Notes: generated from the sequence alone by a model not told the origin. 64,000 nucleotides of DNA from Doryteuthis pealeii (GCA_023376005.1 CM042145.1:16547022-16611021), one strand, 5' to 3'. Counted from the stretch's first letter, positions 1 to 9,699 are shown. Program-made: numbers and translations.

Positions 1-239
1 TAACTGAACTAAATTATTTCTTAAGTATGAGATGCCTTCCACCCACACAGAACAAACGGGGCAAAGACGTCTTAATTTCCAGCCCAAGATTTCATAAATT
101 GCATCCTCTCCGAAGTTATCAGCTGGTAAGTTGCAAAATTATCTCAGATTGAATTTCAATTGAATAATCAATACTTGATCAATTTTTGGAGAATTAAGAT
201 TTATACTCGGTCAAAAAGGTAAATCATTCTTTATTGATT
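1..239. other. Unassigned A+T-rich sequence
   Basis: No open frame, RNA fold or recognised repeat was found. A segment ending in 'ttatactcggtcaa' at about 188-215 recurs at about 345-375, so the left edge holds a local duplication of roughly 160 bp that includes TGATTGATTGATT runs. Confidence 0.4.
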
Positions 240-500
240 GATTAGAACCTTGCTGATTGAATGATTGATTGATTTTAATGGCATGTGGACCTGTCTAGGG
301 TTATTTTATGCCCCTTCATCACCATTACTTTTATTTTTACAATTTTTGGAGAATTAAGATTTATACTGGGTCAACAAGGTAAATCACTCTTTACTGTTGA
401 TAAAACTGATTGATTGAATGATTGATTGATTTAAATGGTATGACTGCCATTACTCCCAGGTCCACTCTGTAACAGAGTGGACCTAGGAGTAATGGCAATT
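240..500 (-). repeat. Family C retroposon fragments with a hairpin
   Basis: Two partial antisense copies of the (AATC)n-tailed family C begin with TGATTGATTGATTTTAATGG at about 262 and TGATTGATTGATTTAAATGG at about 420. At 446-498 the family's 'aggtccactctg' segment is followed at once by its own inverse, forming a near-perfect hairpin of about 25-bp arms. The fragments look rearranged and non-functional. Confidence 0.6.
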
Positions 501-649
501 AAAAAGGTGTATGAAACAGATCAGAAGATTATGTTTTATTAGTCTTCCAAGCCTTGAAAATCAGCATTTAATATCCTGACTTTTAGCTGGGCTTGAACTC
601 CAACATCACTGGGAAATATGTAACTCTCTTATTCAAAAGATAGTTCTGC

Positions 650-1205
650 AGAGGGGTAAGACTCCCCCAATGGGGCCACTTGTTGGCCGTGGGTGGCGAC
701 CCATGTTGCTTAAGGATAGAACCCAGGTGGATGAGCAGTTCATGACATGCAATACTCCACTTTGGCCCTATCTTGGGCTAGACGGGCGGTCGGAGAGGCC
801 TCCTCCGATCAATCGGTTGGTTACGTCAAGCTCTAGCACCTATATGATTTTCCCAACCCTATTGCCCTTATGGCAAGCCCCAACCCCTTTTTATCATATG
901 GGTGCTAGAAGGCAGTGACTGAGGGTCTTCATGTCCTGGGAATGACGTTAAACTATCTGATGGTGAGGTTCCAGTTTTGGAGGTTTGGGGAATGTGGAGC
1001 ACCCCTTCATCACCATTGCTCCCTGGTCCACTCTGACCCAGAGTGGTAGTACCTGTTAGGGTCCCATCTATGGGTTAAATAGAAAAATGTATTTATAAAA
1101 AAATTGTATTATCCATTAGGAATTAATTTATTTCACAACTTTATCGGCATTAAATGACCCACTGAGGTTGATATGCCGCAAAACAAACCAAACCAAACCA
1201 AATCA
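650..1205 (+). repeat. Family C retroposon, near full length
   Basis: This is the longest sense copy of family C. It starts near 'gcagaggggtaagac' and ends in a run related to the family's (AATC)n tail. It holds the recurring blocks 'ggtccactctgacc', 'gttagggtcccatctatggg' and 'gttgatatgccg'. A second long copy lies antisense at 48.3-48.8 kb. An 82-codon frame at 670-918 (MGPLVGRGW...) is collinear with an 83-codon frame in that copy. I assign it no function. The tail suggests target-primed reverse transcription by a LINE. Confidence 0.65.
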
Positions 1206-1547
1206 AAAGATAGTCTAAGCTTAACTTAAGTTTGGCTCAAAGAAAATCACCCAGTGAGAATTAGACTCACTAACAATAGTCTGCCAATTCTGCTTATTGT
1301 ATGTTGATAATAAACTTTTGTTTTTGGGGTGGTTAGTGTAGATTTTGAATTCAAAGTCGTTGAAATTCAAAATTAGAGGAGAGTTAGATGATTGGCAGGA
1401 AATAACCTTTGGGTAACCTTCTTTCCAGTTTCACAGACTGTAGGAAAAAAGGCTTAGTTAGCTTAACTTGGTTAGTTAGACCGTCGATATTGTGATGTAA
1501 ACACGTACTGGTTTCAACTCCACGCATGTGGTTGATGGATCTTAGGT

Positions 1548-1822
1548 TGAGAAAGTTTGGTTCTGAATAAAAATGTGATAACACAAAATACAAGCCTTGG
1601 TTGTCTCTTTGTGAATTAATGATGAACCAGCTTCTTGAGAACCAGAGTCAAGATTAGAAGAAATGAAGATAATAGAACCAGACCAGTTAGAAGAAATGAA
1701 GAGACAGACTACAGAAATAAGGTACCGGTTGAAAAAGTCTGGCTCTGAATAAGAATGTGATCACATAAATCATAAGTTTTGGTTGTCTCTTTGTGAACTA
1801 ATGGCGAACCAACATCTTGAAG
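1548..1822. repeat. Direct duplication of about 95 bp, 179 bp apart
   Basis: The segment from 'gttgagaaagtttggttctg' through 'atgaaccagcttcttgag' (about 1548-1640) recurs at about 1727-1822 with scattered substitutions. The spacer holds short 'gttagaagaaatgaag' repeats. It may be a tandemly duplicated leader or terminal part of the LTR-like unit that follows. No coding potential is evident. Confidence 0.55.
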
Positions 1823-1911
1823 TTAAAGACACAACAAATCAGACCAGCATCTTAAAGACAGACCAGACCAGTCAACCAGTTAGAAGAAATGAAGATAGCA
1901 ACTGTTACGAT

Positions 1912-2350
1912 TCGTGTGGCCATTTTTAGGCTGTAGGTGAGAGCAGTTTTACAGGGGAGATCCCTTGTGGCATTAAGTTTGATCCTTTCTTGAAATAGAA
2001 AGATGTAGTATCAGTTTTAATCCTTAGGGCTGTAGGTGAGAGCAGTTTTACAGGGGAGATCCCTTGTGGCATTAAGTTTGATCCGTGTTAAAGAATCCTA
2101 TAATCCTTGTCCATTCGTCCATGTTAAAGAATCCTTGTCCGTTCGTCCGTGCATCCCATGAGCAAATTGAGCGACAATCCACCAACGTCTTTAAATAGTT
2201 AACCAACAACATATTGGAGCATTTTGATTGGCCGATTCAGACCATGCAGCCTGCAAGAGTTTATAAATACAAGTTGTGGTCCTCAGCACACCGAAATATT
2301 CCAACACAAGATTACGAAACACAAGAAAAAGAAGATAAGAAATCTAGCCA
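1912..2350 (+). mobile_element. LTR-like fragment with promoter signals
   Basis: A segment beginning TGTTACGATTCG resembles one beginning TGTTACGAATTTAG at 4438. It contains a 100-bp direct duplication ('gctgtaggtgagagcagttt' at about 1930 and 2030). An inverted CCAAT box (ATTGG, about 2226) and a TATA-like TTTATAAATAC (about 2259) are spaced as in an LTR U3 promoter. An ATG at 2350 starts a short frame (MKPATQ) ending at a splice-donor-like GTAAGTAAG. The LTR assignment is inferred from these signals; no gag or pol is visible. Confidence 0.35.
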
Positions 2351-2383
2351 TGAAGCCAGCTACTCAAGTAAGTAAGAAAGATT

Positions 2384-2628
2384 GGACCAAGTTACTTTTA
2401 AGCACCCCAGGGGCGACCTGGATTCAGAGGGACATGTTTCGCATTACACTGTCAACATCCGGTTGTTGGTTAGGGTTAGGGTTTAGGGATAGTAATTAGT
2501 TTTATAATTAAAAATAAAAATTGTCTAAAAATCGTCTGGTAATAAATAACCGGATGTTGACGGTGCAAAGCAAAACATGTCCTTCTGAATCCAGGTCGTC
2601 CCTGGGGTGCTTAAAGGTGACTTGGTCC
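2384..2628. mobile_element. Foldback MITE with TTAGGG core and 8-bp TSD
   Basis: The element is 245 bp with terminal inverted repeats of about 100 bp, beginning GGACCAAGT and ending ACTTGGTCC. It is flanked by the perfect 8-bp duplication GAAAGATT (2376-2383 and 2629-2636). Just inside the left arm, after CCGGTTGTTG, are about three TTAGGG-type units. Its arms are a diverged version of those at 24961 and 37766. An 8-bp duplication fits hAT, P or Merlin transposases; no transposase is present, so it is non-autonomous. Confidence 0.9.
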
Positions 2629-2929
2629 GAAAGATTTATGAGGGTATGACCATGAATACCTCTCACCTCCTCATAATAGGAACGAACGCTCTCCCCCATT
2701 ATATACCCAGTAAGTGGGTATACAACATACTTACTAACCATTACACCATACAATTGAGAACTAGATCATAAAATGTCTATTAAGCTATAAATAAAGCAAT
2801 TCAGTGAGGCTTGAAGTCACTTTAGTTGTAATGGTTGGCTACATAGTGGAACACCTTAACTGGTTTGTAGCATACAAGCTATGATTATCAACAACTGAAG
2901 GTTGTCTTCATATATTTGTTGTATCTGGG

Positions 2930-3075
2930 CACCACAATTCATCACTAACATTCTGGACACCACGTAGTTTAAAATTAAGACGCCAACGTTAGTCAGCATT
3001 TTTTTTTCCTCACATTTGAAGATCAATAAAAGCAGCCACACACCAAAAGCAGAGGCTGGCAGACTTTTTGTTTTC
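2930..3075 (-). repeat. Fragment of the 60-kb foldback family
   Basis: This stretch (for example 'cctcacatttgaagatcaat' and 'gcagccacacaccaa') matches the reverse complement of about 60800-60930, which flanks the right arm of the large foldback there. The frame through this region is not kept open in the other copy, so it is treated as non-coding. Confidence 0.65.
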
Positions 3076-3107
3076 ATTAATAATTTATTTTTTCCTTAAA
3101 CCAATGA

Positions 3108-3159
3108 AAGCCCTGATGATGGTTTGTTAAAACAGACCGAAACACTGCAGCGTAGGCTT
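3108..3159 (+). ncRNA. Hammerhead ribozyme motif (lineage 1)
   Basis: Core: CTGATGA at 3113-3119 and GAAA at 3139-3142. Stem I: AAGCC (3108-3112) with GGCTT (3155-3159), 5 bp. Stem II: GGTTTGT (3121-3127) with ACAGACC (3132-3138), 7 bp including one G-U, loop TAAA; T3120 is an extra base before the stem. Stem III: 3142-3153 folds on itself with one A-C mismatch. Predicted cleavage follows A3154 in a GTA triplet. The mismatch is what CpG decay of a perfect palindrome ACGCTGCAGCGT would give. Probably a retroelement relic; activity is untested. Confidence 0.65.
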
Positions 3160-3394
3160 AGTAAACATCTTTCGTTAATGAAACTTGTGTTTTTAAATTT
3201 TTACAGTTACCATTAAATCCACCAAGCAAATAAGTATACAATCTTATTTACTTTGGGATTTTTTCACTAAAACTGATTAAAAAGTGCTGAATATAAAGAG
3301 CTAAATAGACGATTAAAATCAAATGGTTTAAAAACTACTGACTTAAGTTTCTTGCAGTAGCGCAAACCTTTAGGGTGTATATATATTTTTTTTG

Positions 3395-3732
3395 GGGGGG
3401 GGAGAATATGTGCTTTATTGAAGTCGTACCTAATTTTGAAAATTAATTAATTAATAATTAATGAATTAGGTAGGCATATCTATTCAAATATAAGGCTAAA
3501 CAAATCGAGAAAAATCAATCTCTGTATGTTTATTTCAGCCTATTAGGCCTCATCAGCAGAGCTATAGACAGGAAGACTGCTTTGTGTGTGATTCGAACCC
3601 TGACTGTCAAGCTGACAGGCAGGGATTCTAACCATTACACCAGCTGGTTTTTTCCAGATTTTCCATTTGTTTTGAAGTAAGTTATATTCCACTTATGGTG
3701 ACTTTACTACATGACAGTATGAGAAGTAAACA
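3395..3732 (-). mobile_element. Family D hammerhead-bearing SINE, antisense copy
   Basis: The antisense copy reads, in its own 5'-3' order: a leader, a tRNA-like head with A box TGGTGTAATGG and B box GGTTCGAATC, a hammerhead segment, and an A+T-rich 3' part containing AATTAATTAATT. It pairs with the copy at 3853-4094 to make a large imperfect palindrome. The head resembles tRNAs such as Asp or Glu around 'gttagaatccc'. Family assignment rests on sharing all blocks with 59.07-59.46 kb. Confidence 0.75.
3520..3561 (-). ncRNA. Hammerhead motif in family D, decayed stem III
   Basis: On the minus strand the core CTGATGA and GAAA are intact, stem II is the same as at 3874, and stem I is CTCTG with CAGAG. 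The stem III segment reads ATAAACAT instead of ATGTACAT, leaving only two outer pairs. This copy is probably inactive or weak. Confidence 0.6.
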
Positions 3733-3852
3733 AATAAACTATGTTTTGATATGGCTTTTTTAGCCGACAATTTTTGGGAGAATATGTGCTTAATTGAAGT
3801 CATACCTAATTTTGAAAATTAATTAATTGTTTAGTCTTATATTTGAATAGGT
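3733..3852 (-). repeat. Family D 3' tail fragment, antisense
   Basis: A truncated antisense tail ('gccgacaatttttgggagaa') is joined at about 3838 to a sense-oriented copy. The arrangement is minus-copy, minus-tail, plus-copy. It suggests insertion of one copy into another, or an inversion during integration. Confidence 0.6.
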
Positions 3853-4088
3853 ATGCAGTCTTCCTGTCTATAGCTCTGCTGATGAGGCCTAATAGGCTGA
3901 AATGTACATACAGAGATTGATTTTTTTCGATTTGTTTAGCCTTATATTTGAATAGGTATGCCCGCCTAATTCATTAATTATTAATTAATTAATTTTCAAA
4001 ATTAGGTACAACTTCAATTAAGCACATATTCTCCCAAAAATTGTCGGCTAAAAAAGCCATATCAAAACACATTATTTGTTTGTTTACT

Positions 4089-4094
<6 letters not shown>
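3853..4094 (+). mobile_element. Family D SINE, sense copy lacking the tRNA head
   Basis: The copy begins just upstream of the hammerhead and runs to the 'gtttgtttacttctcatata' end, where a (TA)n tract follows (4094-4126). It lacks the tRNA-like head, consistent with 5' truncation during reverse transcription. Its body is collinear with 59221-59455. Confidence 0.7.
3874..3915 (+). ncRNA. Hammerhead ribozyme in family D, all helices intact
   Basis: Core: CTGATGA (3879-3885) and GAAA (3899-3902). Stem I: CTCTG (3874-3878) with CAGAG (3911-3915), 5 of 5 pairs. Stem II: G-U closing pair, then GCCT with AGGC, loop AAT. Stem III: ATGTACAT (3902-3909), a 3-bp stem with a 2-nt loop that is perfectly self-complementary and could also pair in a dimer. 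Predicted cleavage is after A3910 (triplet ATA, a less favoured but permitted site). Retroelement hammerheads commonly have such minimal stem III helices. Confidence 0.8.

Positions 4095-4126
<32 letters not shown>
4094..4126. repeat. (TA)n microsatellite
   Basis: An uninterrupted AT dinucleotide run of about 33 bp lies at the 3' end of the family D copy, probably expanded from its A+T-rich tail. Confidence 0.95.
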
Positions 4127-4130
<4 letters not shown>

Positions 4131-4437
4131 GAAAAAGGATAGAGATGAAAGAAAGATAAAGACATTTACTGAGAGCATATCAAGAAAGAGAAAGGCTAAA
4201 AGGTATAAAAATTGTGATCCATTAAAATTCTTTATGGAGAGATAGAGCAAGAGACAGAAGAAAATAAAAATAAAAGAGAGGATGCAGTAGAAAATATTTG
4301 TGCACTTTTTATTCCTTTTTCACATGTGCAACATAGAGTGGACATGTTTGATATATGACTACCACAACTTGCCACTAACATTATTGAGATGAAATCATTT
4401 AGACACTAGAGATATTATGACAAACTTATTCTCCACT

Positions 4438-4700
4438 GTTACGAATTTAGTGGTCATCCTTTAGGCTTCAAGCAAGAGCACTTGTCCAGCGGAGATCCTT
4501 GTGTTAAGCAGAGCATAGTTTCGATCGATGGGTAAAGAATCCTTTGGTTGTTCCTTGGTGCTCCTCAGTCTTAGAAGTCCTTCATCAATTATTGCAAATG
4601 GATGTCTCTCAGTATCAGTGATTAAGTAGTCAACCAGCCATGCATTCAGGCTGTTGATTGGCTGAGGTTTAAACCACATGACCTCGCTTAGTCTAAAAAT
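4438..4700. repeat. LTR-like fragment similar to 1912-2100
   Basis: It begins TGTTACGAAT and contains 'ggagatcccttgtg'-like and 'ggtaaagaatccttt' segments resembling the 1.9-kb unit. A GATTGGCTGAGG inverted CCAAT motif lies near 4655. The 72-codon minus frame here shows no recognisable domain. Confidence 0.35.
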
Positions 4701-4741
4701 TTAAATGGTGTATTGTAGTACACCTTATATACCAAAAAATT

Positions 4742-4935
4742 GGGAAAGGTATGAATCCTACTCTCCCTCCAGCTATGGGTAAAATAGTAGGGCAGACTGG
4801 GCTCTTTAACCTTGGTTAGGTAACCGGTCTAGGAGAAGGAAAACTCTGAATTCAAACCTGTTGAACTCCGCTTAAGAAATTAACCTTGTGTCGCATCCTG
4901 CTCGTGCGGAGGGGTTGGTAAATATATATATATAC
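4742..4935 (+). repeat. SINE family B, 5'-truncated
   Basis: It has the B-family body ('gggaaaggtatgaatcctac', 'ctccctccagctatgggtaa', 'gttaggtaaccggtctagga') and ends 'ggaggggttggtaaatatata', which is the family's 3' end and (TA)n tail. The tRNA-like head is missing. Confidence 0.8.
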
Positions 4936-4939
4936 CAAA

Positions 4940-5760
4940 AAATTCCAACATTTAAAAAATTCCACAAAAACCTCTTTCCAATTTCGGAAGTATAACATTT
5001 TTGTGGTTTTGTTCAGTAGAGCCTTTTCTTGCAATCTTGAAGCTGAAATTTCTGCTACCTTTTTTGGAGAGACCCACATCATGCACAAGCTTAATCAATT
5101 TTGGCTGGTTAAACTGCTGAGGAGTTGGTGACTGATGCAACATAAGAAGGATTGTCGGAATCTGTCAGTATTCCTTGAGTTACATCATCAGTCTCTTGCA
5201 TTTCGTCGATACTCTCTTCTTAATATGGAGACAACTCAATAAAATCTGGAACTGTTAGCTCATCAGAGTGCAGAGTAAGTTGAATTGATGATTGGATACT
5301 AGGATAAGTGATTTTATGTCTATTTTCTTACCGACGACTTTTGTATTGACCAGACAAAAATAGAAGTTAGTTGTATGGTCCTTTGGTTCCTGCCAGGTCA
5401 TGGGAATTCCAAAAGGTAAGCCCTTTTGTCAAGCCAAGCTGCATATCCTCACAGTTATGACATACAGTATAAGGGGACAATTCCTTGTCTTGGTCACCAA
5501 GAGTAAATCCGAAGTACACTTTATAGGCTCGCTACACAAACAATGTTACATATATCTGATGAATAGGTGTGAAGTATCCACAAATATAGCAGAAAACACT
5601 TGGGTTGTTCATACGTTGATGTCTCCTTGTAGCCATGATCAAATTTGACAAAAAAAAAACCCAAACAGAATTAGATATCCCTATTGATACCAGAAATGCA
5701 TATTTAATTTATTTAGCCACAAAAGGATAAAATGTAATGCCTCAAATTGCATGAAAACTA
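4940..5760. other. Unassigned region with short open frames
   Basis: Short frames on both strands (62-82 codons) show no recognisable domain, codon bias or conserved start context. 'gggttgttcat' and 'atcaaaattgac' near 5596-5650 resemble 35276-35310, pointing to a further diverged repeat. No gene call is supported. Confidence 0.3.
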
Positions 5761-5774
5761 GTATAAAGAAGTGA

Positions 5775-6185
5775 CTGTTCTCAAAGTTTGCAAAATATGA
5801 AGATAACCATGGCAAACAGATTAAGAGTTAAAGAATAAAACCAAACAACTAGAAATAGGAATAAAAGACATGTTTTACAGACATAGAACAATAATTACAG
5901 ACTTTTTGGTTTGTCCATGGGAAATGTTTACAATTTGTCCACTCAGCTGAAATCCTGAGGTAGGTTTAGTTATCGAAGCCCCTTAGCTACGGCCATCAGA
6001 TAATTCTGCTGGATATGATAGACGTTCTATTTTGACATCTGACTCCGGTGCTGGTCAATTAGAAAGAAGGTGAAAGAATTTGCCTATTTGGCTTTGCCGC
6101 CAAAGTATGCTGGCTCGTGATTGGTTGGTTCGATAGAGAAGCTCGTATACAAGGACGATAACCCCTACCTCAGAATTCTTAATAC
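5775..6185. repeat. Family E repeat with inverted ends
   Basis: Collinear with 45190-45572. The inner part begins CTGAGGTAGG (about 5954) and ends CCCCTACCTCAG (about 6171), forming short terminal inverted repeats around CTGAGGTAGGGGTTATCG. It contains TGATTGGTTGG (inverted CCAAT). It could be an LTR fragment or a MITE; the two copies share sequence upstream of the inverted end, so the true border is unclear. Confidence 0.55.
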
Positions 6186-7030
6186 TAGAGCATATAGAAC
6201 AAAATTGTTTCCATATTTGAAATCAGCAGATTAATAATAGTAAAAAAAATATCATGCAACTGAGACTTTCAAAAAATTTGTTGCCCTGTGTAATAGGAAG
6301 AAACACAACAAGTATTAAGGATAAGGAGAAAAGGTTTACTAAGTAAAGATACAAGAGGAACAGAGTAATTAGCAATTGCTAGGTTGAATTAACAAGTCCA
6401 GTTTCTCTCTTCTGATGCTTCATCAATAATTATTTATAGAAAAAAACAGATGATTCCATTATCATTATTTAGGTACTATATGACAGTAAGTAAAGTAAAG
6501 TCGTCAGGGTGGCCTAAAGTCGGTATCAGAGATTTGATCAACACCCTTGAAAACATCATTTCCAATGGCCTTTTTTGTCTAAGATTTTGGCTTCATTCCA
6601 GAGAGTAATCTTAGAAGTGTGGATGTATTTAAAATTGGTTCACTTTTTCAAAGATTAAAAACTCTTTTAAATAAAAATAATTGGATAAATAAATCTGTTT
6701 TGCTTCCAAGTAGAAAACAATTGTGTGGCTTCTCGTAGCTGACTGTTAATGTTTGTAAAATAAACTTCTGGCTTTGCTGGGAATATCTACACTACAATAT
6801 TTACTTTTACTTTTAGAAAATGTGGAAAATAATATTTGTTAGATAAAATAGATTATAAATAAAAAAATGAATTTATCTATTTTTTAAAATGATAAGTGAC
6901 TTTTTGCTCCAACCTGTGTAACTGTAATCCAGCAAAAATGGCACAATATAGTGAAATTGTTAAAAGAGCAATACATTTTAAATGCTCTAACTTAAAAGAA
7001 TGAAATAATTTCCTGTCCAATTTTGTCGGA
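6186..7030. other. A+T-rich unassigned sequence
   Basis: The only recognised item is a 3' fragment of SINE A, antisense, at about 6484-6536 ('taaagtcgtcagggtggcct'). The rest is A+T-rich with no open frame or fold that I could support. Confidence 0.4.
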
Positions 7031-7283
7031 AATTCCATGTGAATTATCTTCCCCTGCCACTAGAGGGACAAATCGGCAATGGGATATTGGCACCAGAATC
7101 AAAACCCAGCACTTGTCTGTGGGCCCTCGTCCGGGATGGATGTACTTATCAGGGAACCGTTACTAGAGAGAGACGTCAAAGAAACGTTCTCTCACTTAGT
7201 CCCAAAACAGGGCTACTTATCACAGAGCACGCACTAAGGGTAGTCGCGGTATCACCGTTCCCTAAAAAACTTCAACAAACTTT

Positions 7284-7626
7284 CTAAGGCATTATTTCAG
7301 CATACTGTTACTGGCTGTTATAATAGCATACTGAGAACTGAATAATCTACTTGAACAGGGCCCACATAACCAGCTCACTTCTAAGGCTTTATTTCAGCAA
7401 ACTGTCACTGGCTGTTATAATAGCATACTGAGAACTGAATAATCTACTTGAACAGGGCCCACATAACCAGCTCACTTCTAAGGCTTTATTTCAGCAAACT
7501 GTCACTGGCTGTTATAATAGCATACTGAGAACTGAATAATCTACTTGAACAGGGCCCACATAACCAGCTCACTTCTAAGGCTTTATTTCAGCATACTGTC
7601 ACTGGCTAGTATAATAGCATACTGAC
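7284..7626. repeat. 97-bp tandem repeat, about 3.5 units
   Basis: Units start at 7284, 7381, 7478 and 7575, each with CTAAGGC at the start and 'ataatagcatactgagaact' inside. The central units are almost identical, indicating recent amplification. The related element at 35.5 kb has only short traces ('tttctaaggctttctaagg'). Confidence 0.9.
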
Positions 7627-7860
7627 TGAAGAACGAGAAACGACCCAAGAAGCTTCTTAGAGCCATTTTCCTATCAACGACAGAACACCTTTATCACCAC
7701 GACACCAAGAACTCTTCTTAGAACAGATAAGTCTGGTCGTGAATTCCATTTAATTTGCAAACCCTTTTGTTGTTAAACCCTTGTAATTTCTGTAACCCTT
7801 GTAAATTTTGTAATACAAGTATCTGCATTTCACTTTTGTGTTTGTTCTTCTTTGTCCGAC

Positions 7861-8283
7861 AATTTTGCCAACAACTATGGGGAAATAAAAGCCCCTTCGA
7901 ATACCGTAAATACAATTTTGCCAACAACTACGGGGAAATAAAAGCCCCTTCGAATACCGTAAATACAATTTTGCCAACAACTACAGGGAAATAAAAGCCC
8001 CTTCGAATACCGTAAATACAATTTTGCCAACAACTACGGGGAAATAAAAGCCCTTCGAATACCGTAAATACAATTTTGCCAACAACTACGGGAAATAAAA
8101 GCCCCTTCGAATACCGTAAATACAATTTTGCCAACAACTACGGGGAAATAAAAGCCCCTTCAAATACCGTAAATACAATTTTGCCAACAACTACGGGGAA
8201 ATAAAAGCCCCTTCGAATACCGTAAATACAATTTTGCCAACAACTACGGGGAAATAAAAGCCCCTTCGAATACCGTAAATACT
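7861..8283 (+). repeat. 53-bp tandem repeat, 8 units, AATAAA in each
   Basis: Unit starts are at 7861, 7914, 7967 and so on. Each unit contains GGGGAAATAAAAGCCCC, where GGGG and CCCC can pair and place AATAAA in the loop. One unit at about 8041 lacks a C, and another at about 8092 lacks a G. The 35.8-kb relative has a single, diverged unit. Confidence 0.9.
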
Positions 8284-8409
8284 TTTAATTTGCAACTGAA
8301 TGATAATTTAGAAGAACCAGCTTTTTAATTATCCAAATCCTTCATATAATAGAGAAATGGTCATTAGAATCCTAAATCCCTTCCTAGATAGATGGACCAG
8401 TATAATCAT

Positions 8410-8666
8410 GGACTACTGAGCTGAGTCGGTAGAGTGTCAGTCTAGGAACCACAAGGTTCCAGATTCAATACTGGTCCTCGCCAACTCAGCGTATGAGTAG
8501 CACAGGAATCTGTGCAGTAAAGTGAGGAGCTGATGATAGGTGTGGTGCTCCACCTCAGATGTTAAAAACAATCTCCTTGGTCTAGAAATAGTGAAAAGGG
8601 GATAGACTCCCTCGCTATCTGGTGGATACCGACTTTAGGCCACCCTGATGACTTTACTTACTTACT
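8410..8666 (+). repeat. SINE family A
   Basis: tRNA-like head with diverged A box (GAGCTGAGTCGGTAGAG) and B box region 'agattcaatactgg', followed by the family body ('tcgccaactcagcgtatgag', 'gatagactccctcgctatc') and a (CTTA)n tail. The acceptor stem is degraded in this copy. Confidence 0.85.
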
Positions 8667-8821
8667 GTTACAACAAGGACCCACCAGGTTCTAAAGGGAA
8701 TTATTTATTTCATTTTTTTTATTCTTTCTTAAAAAAATTCTATGTGTAGCTTTTCTTTTCTTTTTTTTTTTTAGCTTTCTTGGATATGGAAGTAAAATGA
8801 AATGGATAGTTTTTTTAAAAA

Positions 8822-9430
8822 TATATATCTTATTATAATGGAGAATGTGTGTCTGTCTGTCTGTAACCAAAACTATATCAGTACACAAGTTCCAATTCCC
8901 TTAGTCATTTACGTCACATTCTCCATGATTTTCTTTTTATTTAAAACTCAATTATCAAAAAAATTGTTTTACATTATTAATACTGTTGGTCTTATCTACA
9001 TACTAATAACATGCAATTGTATTTATATATACAGCAAAATAGCAGTTTACAGTGTGAAGAGGAAGGCTAATTTGCATATTGATATTCAAAATTTGATTTT
9101 AATAAATATGTGCTTAGTATTATTGATTTCTAATTGTTTGGTTTTATTTTAATAAATATGAGCAAAAAATCACAGAGATAAATCTTAAAAGAAATCCATT
9201 AACAAGAAGAAATAACTGTAATTTTATTCATTACTTTCTAATTTAACTAAATAGTTAAATTAGGAAAATTTAACAATGAAAGACAGGAGTGATGGAAAAT
9301 GATGGGAGAGTTAGTTTCAATGTTGTTCTATTTTTTATTATACCCCCTCTGTTTTAAATCATTTTATCTGCATTCTTATTTAGTTTTGTTAGTCTTTCTA
9401 TTTTAATGTATTTCATTACATTAAAACTTC
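8822..9430 (+). repeat. Family F repeat
   Basis: It begins near 'ataatggagaatgtgtgtctgtctgtctgtaacc' (split here only to describe it: ATAATGGAGA, then a CTGT run). It is collinear, in inverse orientation, with 21.9-22.74, 28.3-28.68 and 47.8-48.02 kb. A 116-codon frame (8802-9152, starting MDSFFKNIYL) is broken in the other copies, so I do not call a gene. A LINE fragment interrupts it at 9.43-9.62 kb; it resumes to about 9690 with 'ctcggagggtgcatat'. Confidence 0.65.
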
Positions 9431-9435
9431 AAGTT

Positions 9436-9616
9436 GGTCAATGTATGTCTTTGCTGGACGGCCCATGCTGGCATACCCATGTGCTGGCTTCCACAATCAG
9501 CTTTGCGTGGTTATTGGATGCTGCACAGAGGATCTCCTAGGGGCAATGTATGATAGAGAAGGTTGGCGAGAGATTGTCATGAATATCCGTGCTTCTGGTG
9601 CGACATGATGATGGTG
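9436..9616. mobile_element. LINE 3' end with internal inversion
   Basis: 9436-9505 is the antisense strand of a LINE C-terminal coding region (compare 16115-16175), while 9513-9616 is the sense strand of the adjoining 3' end. The sense part encodes a block like 'DREGWREIVMNIRASGAT' and ends in a (GATGATGATGG) tail. The opposed halves are the pattern expected from twin-priming inversion during LINE insertion. Confidence 0.7.
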
Positions 9617-9699
9617 ATGATTTACATTAAAGCATAAATATTTGCGCTCGGAGGGTGCATATTTTTGCTAGTACAAATAAAGTATGTAAGTCCAGGTAA

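Larger units (their letters stand above)
7035..8290 (+). mobile_element. LTR-like element family M
   Basis: It shares 'attatcttcccctgccacta' and the downstream 'tttgtgtttgtt...cttctttgtcc' region with 35350-35895. It starts near TGTGAATTATC. Two tandem arrays lie inside: a 97-bp unit and a 53-bp unit. The second carries AATAAA in each unit, suggesting a polyadenylation region and hence sense on the plus strand. No protein domains remain. Calling it an LTR is inference; it could be another non-autonomous element. Confidence 0.4.

Noticed and set aside
5165..5215. Hammerhead-like arrangement on the minus strand (GAAATGC then CTGATGATG)
   Set aside because: The segment between the boxes is too short for stems III and I, and no pairing was found.
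8802..9152. 116-codon frame, possible membrane protein
   Set aside because: The frame lies in family F and is broken in the copies at 22 and 28 kb; hydrophobicity follows from A+T-rich sequence.
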